This document shows, piece after piece, positions 33,820 through 45,300 of a stretch of DNA of 64,000 nucleotides; positions within the stretch are counted from its first letter, which is position 1, and each line of letters starts with the position of its first letter. The notes beneath the pieces were generated by a model that worked only from the letters and a program-made list of their open reading frames with translations, made no database searches and was not told where the DNA came from. The translations under genes and the position numbers were made by a program. Where the stretch lies: positions 70,005,501 to 70,069,500 of the forward strand of contig NC_058341.1 of the NCBI RefSeq assembly GCF_905475395.1, given 5' to 3'. The DNA is from Chrysoperla carnea (lineage: Eukaryota; Arthropoda; Insecta; Neuroptera; Chrysopidae).

Positions 33820-34860
33820 CATGCTTATAAATGTCAAATAAAGCTGTTTGTCGCTGGGATCCCACAAAATTACGGGAAACATTATCTCTATTATCTATAA
33901 AAAATATTGAAAATTTTCAAAATCTGAAAAAAGGTCCAAATAGATTAAGAAATTTCCTAAAATAAAGTTTCAACTGCCGGAATTGTATCTCTAATATTTA
34001 TATATTTTACAGAGCCCTGAAAATAGCTCAAATACGGCAAGTCTGGCTCTCGCGCGCGTTCTGTCTCTAAGACCTACTAACAAAAAAAATTATTTTAACA
34101 TATAAAATATGAATATAATTAAGAAATAAGAAAATTAATGTAGTTTTGAGATACATGAATAAACAATAATCCGTGGTTTAAAAATTGTTATCCCAATTTT
34201 TCCATTTGTTATGTAATTGTTAACCAACAATTGTTTCTATACAAAATGTTAACATTAAATCTCCGATAATTATTAAACTAAAACCCCAGAATTTTTTTCC
34301 CTCCATGAAGGTATTCTTAATAGGCTTACAAATAAAGTACCGTTTTTAAAATTTAAAAATTTTGATTTTTCAATTTGTTATTAACATTTGAAAATTAACA
34401 AATGAAAAAAAAAATTTTTTTTTAATTTTTGAATTGTTTTAATTTTTTATGGTTAAAAGCTACATAAAAATAATTTTTTCAATTTTTTTACCATTGTTGT
34501 TTAAAAAATTGTTATAAACAAATACATTGTTTATGAGTAAATCGAAATTTTTTTTTTTTTTTGCAATATGTTCATTATAACTCACATTGTGATTTAAATT
34601 AAGAAACAGTTTAAATTCTAAAAATTACAAATTGTATTTTTCTTCCGGATTAAATTAAAAAAATTTTTTTATTAATTTTTCATTTGTTTATTAAATAAAT
34701 AATTTGTTATGAACAATTTTTTTTCGTAATTTTCCAAGAATATACAAAAAAGTTAGAAAAAATCGTACATGTGAACCAGACTAATAGAGATAATGTTTCC
34801 CGTAATTTTGTGGGATCCCAGCGACAAACAGCTTTATTTGACATTTGTAGGCATATATAT
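33820..34860. mobile_element. MITE-like element with about 85-bp inverted ends
   Basis: The left end (TATAAATGTCAAATAAAGCTG, CGCTGGGATCCCACAAAATT, GGAAACATTATCTCTATTA) recurs inverted at 34770-34850. The interior is AT-rich with many T/A runs and no gene. A (TA)11 run abuts the right end (34856-34878). Confidence 0.75.
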
Positions 34861-34878
34861 ATATATATATATATATAA

Positions 34879-36691
34879 TAAGTTTGGCCTAATAATATCT
34901 TCATATGGGTCAGACACACCCAAATGAGACTCTGTAGTAGTAGGTAAGTATTTATTTTGTTTATATAATATTGAATTAAATAGGAGTTAATACACTCTTT
35001 ATTATTTATTAAGAAAATAATTAATTATTTACATCCTTATTACAAATATCACATGAAATGACTTTCCTCCACTATGAATCCATTTTTTTTTTAACTAAAT
35101 TATGTTGATAAGTAAATTTTATATCATATAAAAATCGTTTTTCTCCCTGGAGAAAGCAACTTAAGTTAACTTAAAAATTTTACGAAAGACATTATTACTT
35201 AGTACGGCTCTGGTAAAAAAGTACGATTGAAATCCAATTCAAATTTAAAATTCCTTCCGATTAAACCCAATATGAAATTTCCAATTCAATCCCATTCATG
35301 AATTGCAATCAATTAGAAATTGCCGACTAGTTCTATTGGATTGAATCAGAACGAATTCGAATTTTTTTCCAATTAAACCCCATTTATTTTAATTAAATTT
35401 CGATATCGAAACTTTTTTTACAATTGAATCTTATTCATTCCGATTGGTTGAATTGGAAATTTCCGATTCATGAATCGTATTTATTTTATCATGGTAACCT
35501 CATTGATATACATTGTAAGGAACTAGTTTTCTGCACACAAGGATTGTTCACACAATCGTATTCACGTTTCTTACAACATTTGAATCAGGAAGCGGGAACA
35601 AGCTAAGATGGCGTCGACTGGGTACGTGCGCGAACTGAACCAAAACTTAGAACAAAAACAAGGTAACTGAACCAAAATAAGGTATGCTCGATTCACCATC
35701 GAGCATACCTTGTCTAATTCTAGCAAGGTTCGGGGATTAAAAATAGTATAATAAATATTATTTACATATTATTCCATGGCAATTCAGTAGTAAAAACTAA
35801 TCGTTCTAACATGCTATGATTCTAATAATTCGACTACCAGATATCCGCCCGATTTGCTTGGCAATTTCAACTTTGAAAACAAAGGCTACAGCGTTATAGC
35901 TCTAGATAAAATATAGTATGGTTTTAGCCCTCACTTTTCTTGACCTTGTAGATGTAACAACAATTTGCACTGTTACTATTCGTATTCATTTACTAATTAA
36001 AACACAATGGGAAATCACTTTTAATAAAATTTATTATTATTTAACAAAAATACAAAAATTAAACTTGACTCTTTTGAATACAAAAATTATTGTTTTACGT
36101 GAACGCAGACGAATACGAATACATACGATACATACGAATATATACGACACAGAATAACTAACTGAATATACACGAACGGAACATGTGTTTGGAAGTGTAC
36201 CGCGCTCACGCAGAGAATATATCGGTAAAGCAGAAGCGAAAGTCTAATGCTAATTTTTATCGCATGCAATTTAATGCCATTTCTGAATAACCCCGTAAAC
36301 TAAATTAATATAATCGTCTAAATCTCTAAATAGATCACATTATTATCTTATATATATAATAAGGTTCTTATCTTGAATAGTAAGGTTTTTGTTTTGCCTA
36401 AAAATGGTATTTATCCTATATGCATCAACATTAGAAAACTTATAATATTTAATTAATTTTGAAAACTTATTTATAAAAAAATTGAATTTTTAGATAATTT
36501 TTCAAAGTTAATTAAAGATTATAAGTTTTCTAATAATGTCATGCAAATAGGATGAATACCATTTTCATACAAACTCATATATTTTATACATTTTAAATTT
36601 TATCTTTTATTTTATGTTTCCATTTTTCAATAACTTAAATTATATAATCTTTGCTGCCCCTGCTCAAATTTGTATAGAAATGCATATAGAA
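34879..36691. other. Non-coding stretch with simple repeats
   Basis: I see no gene. It holds an internally repetitive GAATTGGAAATT/AATCCAATTC block (35235-35475), a 13-bp-stem hairpin AAGGTATGCTCGA...TCGAGCATACCTT at 35680-35712, and ATACGAATACATACGATACA words at 36108-36150. Confidence 0.55.
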
Positions 36692-36695
36692 TTAA

Positions 36696-37348
36696 GGTAG
36701 TTCCTCCGCGACAGTCCAGTCAAAAAGTTTTGGACTAATACTATCATTCAGCGCATTAACTGTGCTATGACTGTACCATATATTTTTTTCACAAGACTGT
36801 ACTTCCTCCACTACTATATCCCCTATACGTATACACACACACTATGAAATATACCTCTGTATGGAAATGTGGCAACGTCGCATTATTCTTATTACTATTT
36901 ATCCTATACCTATACATGTACATATTACTACCCAACTTATAAACTATACAGTATCCGTTGCCACATCGTTTCCATACCACTAGTCTTTATATCCCCTCCA
37001 CAAAAAATCATCGCTAAAACGAGTTATTGACTTAAGTTTTTTATCGAAACTATATGGTAAATAATTTTAATTTTTTTTTTAATATTTTCTAAATATAGTA
37101 TTCTACATTATATTAGATTTTCATAGAGATGGTGAATGTCATTCATTGATAAATAAATATAAAATTGTCATTTTTCCACGCTTCTCCCATACTACACGTA
37201 CAAATTGCGTCACTTTTAATTGCTAATATCTCATGTATGACATGGTAAATCATCTTCTAATTTTAACAGCATGTGTATTATGAATTAAATATTTTATATT
37301 CTGAGTTTTGAGAAATTCTTGGAATATCACTTTCGTGGAGGTACTACC
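36696..37348. mobile_element. piggyBac-like MITE with TTAA target duplication
   Basis: TTAA (36692-36695) precedes GGTAGTTCCTCCGCGACA. The right end TTTCGTGGAGGTACTACC is followed by TTAA (37349-37352). Terminal inverted repeats of about 16 bp with flanking TTAA are the mark of the piggyBac superfamily. The 653-bp interior has no transposase. Confidence 0.75.
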
Positions 37349-37352
37349 TTAA

Positions 37353-38545
37353 GTATAAAATGTATTTTAAGTAACGAAACGTAAACATTAAACAGCAAAA
37401 AGAACGAAAAATATTAAAAATTGATATCTAGAAAAAAAAGAGTGTGTGTACTTATGTACACGCGTTAGAAGTTATACTTCTTTGGCGTATGAAAAAAATT
37501 TAAAATAACTCAAATGCAGTAGTAATCGACAATAAATATTAAAATCAATCAAAAAGATTTTGTTAAAGATTTGTCAAGTAATCTGTAATATAAATTAAAA
37601 AGAGATGATTAAAATTATTCGATTCGATTCACAAAATGATAAAATATTATTATCTAAAGTAATAAATAATAAATAATAAATAATTAAATTTTATTATTAT
37701 TTGATTATTTGTTAGAAAAATAATAAGTTCTTTAGAAATATATCTATATATTATACTTACAAAATTAACCTCTAATATTTGAAAACACTGTAACTATACA
37801 CTGTACTGTAACTATATTCAGTGTTGATATATTTTTTTATTATTTCAATTCTGTGGCTAACTTCATCATGTCGTTCGTGCGCGCGCAGCTCACAAATTCA
37901 CTCTCATCCAAACGCGCCAAAAGAAGTATAACTTCAAAAAATATTGATATGAACATATTTTTTTTTTTTTCAAGAATTTTGAAAATCAATTTTACAAAAA
38001 TTTCTCAAATATAAAAATAAAATACAATAACAACAATAATAATAATAATTGGCTTAAAGATCACTAAACCACTCACTTAAATTGAGTCACTAAAACACTC
38101 ATTGCGTTGAGTAACTAAAACCCTCACTAAAATTGAGAAGAATGAAGAACGACTCTAGGTCGATTTGATAATATTTAAAAACAAACAATAGGGATGAATG
38201 GCTGAATAAAATTGATGTTGGTCCAGTGGCATGCTGATACATCAACCTAAAAATTATTAAGTCCAGTAGATTAACAATTAGTAATTATGTGCATGAGGGA
38301 CAAAGCAGATTATATGTATAAGATGACATTTGTTCATCTCTTTTCCATATATTTTAATACACAACAATTAACCCTCAAGCATCATTTGTTCTGCCGGTTT
38401 TCCACTAAACAGCCAAACTGCCAGTTGAATTTAGGTTCTCTAAAACCTGAAAAATAAAAATTTCTTCTTATTCAATCATTAATAAGCGTAATAGAATATC
38501 GCGGTCACTCATTTTACTTCTTACCTCACTTTGAAGGACAGAACC
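37353..38545. other. Non-coding stretch upstream of the mL45 side
   Basis: I see no gene. A three-copy tandem repeat of about 26-29 bp (CACTCA...TTGAGT.ACTAAAAC) lies at 38070-38135, each unit a small CTCA/TGAG hairpin. An (AAT)n run precedes it at about 38030-38050. Confidence 0.55.
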
Positions 38546-39108
38546 ATGGAGTTTATAAAGAAAGAGAACGATCGCTATGTACTAAAGCATTAGCGCTGTC
38601 GTTTGTAAGTAGTATATTAGCGCACAACAGCCCGCATTTAATGAGATAACTTAGCGATCCCAGCGCCTCACTTATTTTGTCCATATTTTGGGGACAATAT
38701 TTTCTATTGCGATCGTTCTCCTTCTTTATAACCTCCATGGAGGTTAGAGAGAAGGAGAACGATCGCTACGCGCTAAAGCATTAGCAAGTCGGTCCCTGAA
38801 AATTTGTAGAATTTATAGTTCATTTTTCAGCCACCAGCCGCACTGTCGTCGGTAAGTAGTATCTGCGAAGTTAGTTGTTTATGAGTACAAGTAGATGAAG
38901 TTAGTACCATTCATTATTTGCTTTTTTTTCCTTTGAATGATATTATATACACGTATATTAAACGTTGATAGATCATTTGAAATTAGCGCACAACAGCCCG
39001 CTTTTAATGAGACAACTTAGCGATCCCAGCGCCTCACTTATTTTGTCCATATTTTTGGGACAATATTTTCTATAACGATCGTTCTCCTTCTTTATAACCT
39101 CCATGGAA
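38546..39108. mobile_element. Two back-to-back MITEs of the CATGGAGGTTATAA family
   Basis: Copy one spans 38546-38742 and copy two about 38736-39108. They share the junction CCTCCATGGAGGTTA. Each has inverted ends leading into GAAGGAGAACGATCGCTA. Both carry TTAGCGATCCCAGCGCCTCAC internally, as does the copy at 25550-25925 in inverse form. Confidence 0.8.
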
Positions 39109-39364
39109 GAAACAGTCAATTACGCGTCATCAGTACGCTCATCGTCAGCTGCAATATATTATCCATACTTTAAATTCAATGTCTGTGGTAGATAACATAT
39201 ATAAGTCTGTGATTCGTATGTCATTTGATGGCGAATTCATAACTTCTGAAATTATTAAATTAACCTATATTGTAAATTGGGTTATGTCGAATTTTTATAA
39301 ATTGAATGAAAAATTATAATTATAAAATACAAATTTATATAACGGATCATATATCTACAGAAAA

Positions 39365-42300
39365 ATGTCTGCAAACTTAATTAGAAATAACTTAAAGTTT
39401 TTACAGGTAAATTATTACATTATTTACCAAGTCTTAAAAATATAATAATTCATTTTTTTATTAACTAAACAGATTGTTTCCAATAATTTCCTCGAACCGA
39501 ATTTAAAAAATCTTATAAATTATCAAGTAACTCGTCACCGACGAACAAAACATTTCAATCCAAAATTTAAATGGTTTCGTACACGAAAATATATAAAATT
39601 CGAAATACCCAACTTAAATGAAAAAAGTGAAGATTTACCTCCAGATGAAATTCGAAAACAAATGAAAAAGATGGGTGTTTTACCACCCAGACCATGGATG
39701 GAACGGCCATTTTATATAAGCTGTACTGGGGATATATTTGAACCTTATGTCCCGCCTGAAGGAGATGGCAAAGTTTCGATTATAACTACCACGGTAAATA
39801 AATTTTATTGAACTGTCTCAAATATTATAAATTATATGTTACTTTTACGAAGTCTCATCCACCACAAGGAAGAATTTGTCCTGAAACGAATACAAAAGAA
39901 AAATGAGCATAATAATTTAGTAATATACAGCGTGTCAACTTAAGGTAGTACTATCGGTAATAGACTTTGCATTAAGAATTTAATGAAACTTGGCATAGGT
40001 GTCCATTATTATATCATAATTAACCAGTTAAATTTTTAGGGGCCTTCAGAGAAATTTTAAAGATATTTTAACATTGATCCTTATGAGAAATCACAGATTT
40101 TATTTTATTTCATAAAACTGGACGTTCAGATTTTCAGTTCTCTGAAGGCTCCTAAAAATTTAACTGGTTAATTATGATATAATAATGGACAACTGTAAGG
40201 ACAATAATGGACATATTATAAGGTTTACGAAAAAAGTTATTCTTTGTAAAAATCTCTGTTTTCGAATAAATTAATATTCAATTAGTCACTTTCGTTATCC
40301 AAATTAACCAGTCATCGTACTTAAAATGTTTATTTAATAATTTGAAACATTTATAACAAAATTAGCTTGATACCCGCCCGCTTCACTGGGCTTAAAAGTA
40401 AAAGCACTCGCTTTATAGCCTCCACCTTTCTTGATCTCACTTATCCAGCTTCCATGACACTCGAAGGGATTGTTTTTCACAGTTAAAATATATGCACAAT
40501 TTTTTTATAAGTGTAAATTAGTCATAGTTCATTGAGTATATAAGAAAAGAAGGCCATGAATTCTTTGACATTTACTATTTAAAATTTTTAAAGAAATCTC
40601 TAATTTATGGTCCAAAATGGTGATCATAGATGGAGCAGGAAAATGTCAGATTAAATTTAATTTTTTTTAAATATATCTTTATAAATTATAGTTTAAGTGT
40701 TATTCTGATGTATGAGCTATACTGTTGTACAGTTTCATTCAAATCCATTCGGTAGTCTTTGCGTGAAAGCGTAACAAACAAATAAACATCCTTACTTTCA
40801 CATTTATAATATACTAGCGGCCCCGACGGACGTTGTCCCGTAAAAACGTAACTCCAATTCATGAATACCTATACTACGTTTAGCCTGTCCGCTAAACCCA
40901 TCCCGCTAAACCCCAATTTAACTCCTATTTATTGGAGTGGATTGACCTTCGACCTTTGGCCTGACCTTTGATAGTAGAGCTCGCTGCGCTCGCATATGGC
41001 TCTAATAAATGCCTATTGACAATACCTGAATACTATTAAAAATACATAGTACACATAGTATACATAATGTGATATGATTTATATGCGCTCCCACCATTTA
41101 ATGAAATTTCATTTTTTTGGTACGGAGCCCTCAAAAACAGTTGTAGTGGACCGAATGGTAAATCTAAACCATTCTCCAATCCCCTTGAACTCACACAAAA
41201 AATTTCATCGAAATCGGTCCAGCCGTCTAGGAGGAGTTCAGTCACATACAGACACACACAAGAAATATATATATTAAGATAGGGATAATTAATATAGAAC
41301 ATTTATTTTTCATATATTACAAGTACAATTTCTTTTGTTGTCGAAGTAACAATAGTTATCTTCAGTTCGTTTTTGTTTCAACGTATCCACCTTCGCGTTC
41401 CATACATGTAATTGTTATTTTACAAAATTCTTTAAATACACTCCTACATATTTCGGAAGTGATTTTTTGAGCCGTTTCTCTTATTTATTATCTATTCTTA
41501 ATGGTCTACATTTCTAAACGAACATTAACATTCTTATCGAACTTTTTCAATTTGTGGACACCCTGTTTATTCGATGTCAAAAGTGAATAGTTGAATGTAA
41601 ATATTCTCAAAAGCAGAGATCTTTATAAAGAGTAACTTTTTTCATAAGCCTTTTAATAAAAAAAGTTTTCCATATGTAGCCAACTTAAGTAGATACGCTG
41701 TTTACATATATCGATAGTTATTTTATGTTGATAATACAGCGAGATAAAAAATAGAGATGCAATAAATCTTATAGCAAATAAAAGGGTGCATCCTTCCAAT
41801 CTATCTCTAAATCTAGTACAAGCTGAGGAGTTTCGTACTAAAAAAAGTGAACTCGTCCGGTTTTTCAACGCGATAATTAGGAGAAAAATAGTAGTTTTTA
41901 AGAAAAAATACTTTGAAAAACTCGGAGAGTTGCGAAAAACGTGTTTTTGCACAGAAAAAAAAAGATTGAAAAAGTATTTAAAAAAAAAAAGTAAAAAATA
42001 AATACGGGGCTGAGCGCTAAAAAAACGAAACAAATGATACTAAAGGGTGGACCGCCTAACGTTTGGAATTTGTTAATTTAGTACATAGACTGATCATCAC
42101 CCATCTGTCCGTACAGTGAAAGGTGTGCCAAAATCCAAGGGGGAGCGAGCCGAGCAACCACCGGAGCGGCAAAAATGTCAGGCGGCAAATCCTTAAAATA
42201 TTATATACAGTAATATTGATAATCAGTGCTCTATAAGACCAGGGCTATTTCGAAATCTGTATATAAGTAGTCATTTTTAAGTTGTCATATGCTTGAAACT

Positions 42301-45300
42301 CGAAAAAAAAAGTTTTATCGATAATAAAGCTTAAAAACCAAAAATGTTGGGTATTTAGGCGCATTTCTTACGCAGACTTTAAACGTGACCTAGGTTTTCA
42401 AGTTCATTCCATAACTGTTAATTGATAGATAAACACTTTAAATTAAAAAGTTGTCATTGATTAATAAGGTAACACTTTTCCGCAAACCGTACAGTTTAGG
42501 CAAAAACGGACTGAAAAGTTTTACCCAAAATTGTATTTTCGTATCAAAATTGTTATTTCGTATAATTGTTTCTGCGAAATCTAGGCACTCTTCAAAAAAT
42601 TTTTCCAATAAATCCAATAAGAGTGGTTCGTTTTTCCATGAAGTCCATTTTAGTTCAAATTGAATGAACAAACGCACAAAAAGCTATATTATTGCTGGGG
42701 ATGCTTTTTACTTAAAAAAATACTTATCACGTATCCTTTTACATTTTTTCTTACGAATCTACAATGACAAATATGACAACAACACTTTGTTTTGACATTT
42801 CCACACCGCCGCCATAATGGATTTGATCCAATTACCTCAGATGTTGACTCGCTTAAATTCGTTTTGACGCTTAGTCTATGGAACTTAATGGTCTAAGGGC
42901 AGCCCATAAGTGCTAATGTATAATCGTAGTATACGAGTTTCAGCGCTTCTACCGAGTAAGGCTTTCAAACTTAATAGTCAATTGTCGCCCCCGCAAAGTA
43001 GCCAAACTTAATATTCGTCCCCGCAAGGGCTGACAAATTTAATAATTGATCTCCACAGACTCCAGATGTAACTTACAATTATATTTGTTTCTCTTCTGCT
43101 TTATAGTCTTTGATTTTGATGCTGGAAGGTTTGATGACAGGTCCAATGTGTCAGAAAGTTAGTTTTTTTTTTGTTTGAAATTTACGAAATGGTCACTTTT
43201 TGCTTGATAAAGTTGGGATATTTCCAAAGTGTAGAGTCTTCTACTCAAACTGTAAAAAATTTACTAAAATAATTTGATAAAAAGGATGTGCCAAAAACAC
43301 AGTTTGTGGGTATGACTTCGCTGGATTTTTTTCTGTGAGAGCCATTAAGGACAAGTATTACGCTAACCATCCAGATTGACGATTTGAAACATGCAATTGA
43401 AGTTGTCATTGACGAAATAGAGGCCCAAACAATCGAAAATGTTCTGAAAAATTGGGTCGAAAGAATGGAATACTGTAGAGCCAGCCATGGCAGTAATTTG
43501 AATGATGTTGTGTTTCATGTTTAATTTCAAAGTACACTCTTTTCAATAAAGCAACAACTATTTAATAATATCCATAAATTTTTATTTTATAGCAAAATTA
43601 AATTCCAATTTTTAAATGGCCCAGCGTATAGCAAAAGTGAAATCCGTTCGAAACTTTAAAAAAAATTCATTTTTTTCACAATTTATTTTCTCGACTTGTA
43701 TCACTCGCTAGAAATACGTTCGAGGTTGAAATTGTCGCGTTTAATGGTATCAATTTCGTTGCAAAATAGTATAAGGTTTCAGCACAATAGGTGCATTGGA
43801 AAATCCGTGCACGATCGGTAACGAAGCATCCTACAGCTATTTAAAACTAGCATTTTCTTCGTTAAGAGTGGCTCTACAAAGAAAAACGGAAATTTAAAAA
43901 CTGCAGCAGTTGATCGACACAACATAGGACAGTGTGTGTCACAATTCATAACTGAGACTTGCAACCACCCCAAATGGCGATATAGTACAATTAAACTAAA
44001 TATCTAAAAGGAAATAATTAATGCATCTTTGAAATTTTCCATAAATGTTTATTAGAATGTAAAAACTTCGTATTAAAAAATCGACCTCTCAGAGACGTAC
44101 CTAACCCTCTTTTGGGGGGGGGGGGGTACTTGGGTCAGTTCAATCAATTTTTTACGTTTTACAAAAGAACTACGCATCAAATAAAAAAAAAGGTCATTTA
44201 AAAGTTCTAGCTGAATTATTTGTGCACATTTTGGTTTTTTTCGACTTGCTTTCTTCAAAATAGACCGAGATGTATCAATTTTAAAATGAAATTTTTTTGC
44301 TCATTCAATCAAATGAAAAAGTATCCATCTTATAAACCGTTAGAGATAGAACAAAAGTTTGACTCCGAATAACTTTTTTAGCACAAGTGGGATCGATGAG
44401 GATGACACATTATTCCTAAGAGTGTACCCAAGGTCTCCGTCAATATTTGACTGTGTGAATTTTTGTTATTTGAAATGTGTATTTTAACCGCATTAATGAA
44501 CTATAATGCGGTTAAATTACACTCGCGTAGTTACATCTGTTTGAAATTTCGAGAAAATTAAAAATAATTTTTAAATATGCCACATTTTTTACGGTGCAGT
44601 ATAATTAAAATCTATAATTCAAATTTTGTAATTTTTTTAGGGTGCGAAACAAAAATTGGAATTTATAGAAAAAAAGTCGAAATCTATGATGGCCGTACGA
44701 AAAATTCGTTCATATGATGATGATTTTGAACCACCTGAATTTTGTGAGGAAGCACAAGAAATATATAGACGAGTACACGAATATATGATGGCAAAGGATT
44801 TGAAAAAACTTGAAGATGTTGCTACAGAACGAGCATATCCCGAAATTATTCATAATATTAAAAACAAAACAATTAATTGGAAATTTTTAAAGTCAATTGA
44901 GCCTCCACGTTTAGTTCATGCACGTTGTACAGACGTTGTATCCAAAGAAAATATGTTTGCCCAGGTTACTGTTCGTTTCCATACGCAACAAGTAAGTACT
45001 TCTCAAATTATTACGATGCCGGTTTCCATGGCGAAACGATATGTGGATGAAATTTTATTAAAAACGTCAAATTGATCGAATAAAACTTTACTCCATGAGC
45101 TCTCGATGGAGGAAGTTGTTTATTAGCTTCAAAACCTTTACATACTTTTTTATCGACTAAAAATTGAAGAGAGAGGTTTACAATTTGAACGCTTTTTGAA
45201 AAAAGCTTTACCTTTAAGGTGGTTTTATTTCAATTTGAATAAAAATTATATACCTAAATGGTCGCATCAATGAATATTATTTAAAATCAAAAAACTTTCA

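Noticed and set aside
41786-42001. Lysine-rich 71-codon frame
   Set aside because: It lies in A-rich DNA of an intron and ends in a poly-lysine run; a related stretch at 15830-15960 does not keep the frame.
44992-45075. Read-through of mL45 exon 3 to a stop at 45075
   Set aside because: The donor GTAAGT at 44992 and exon 4 at 47226 restore the conserved mL45 sequence; the read-through codons do not resemble the family.
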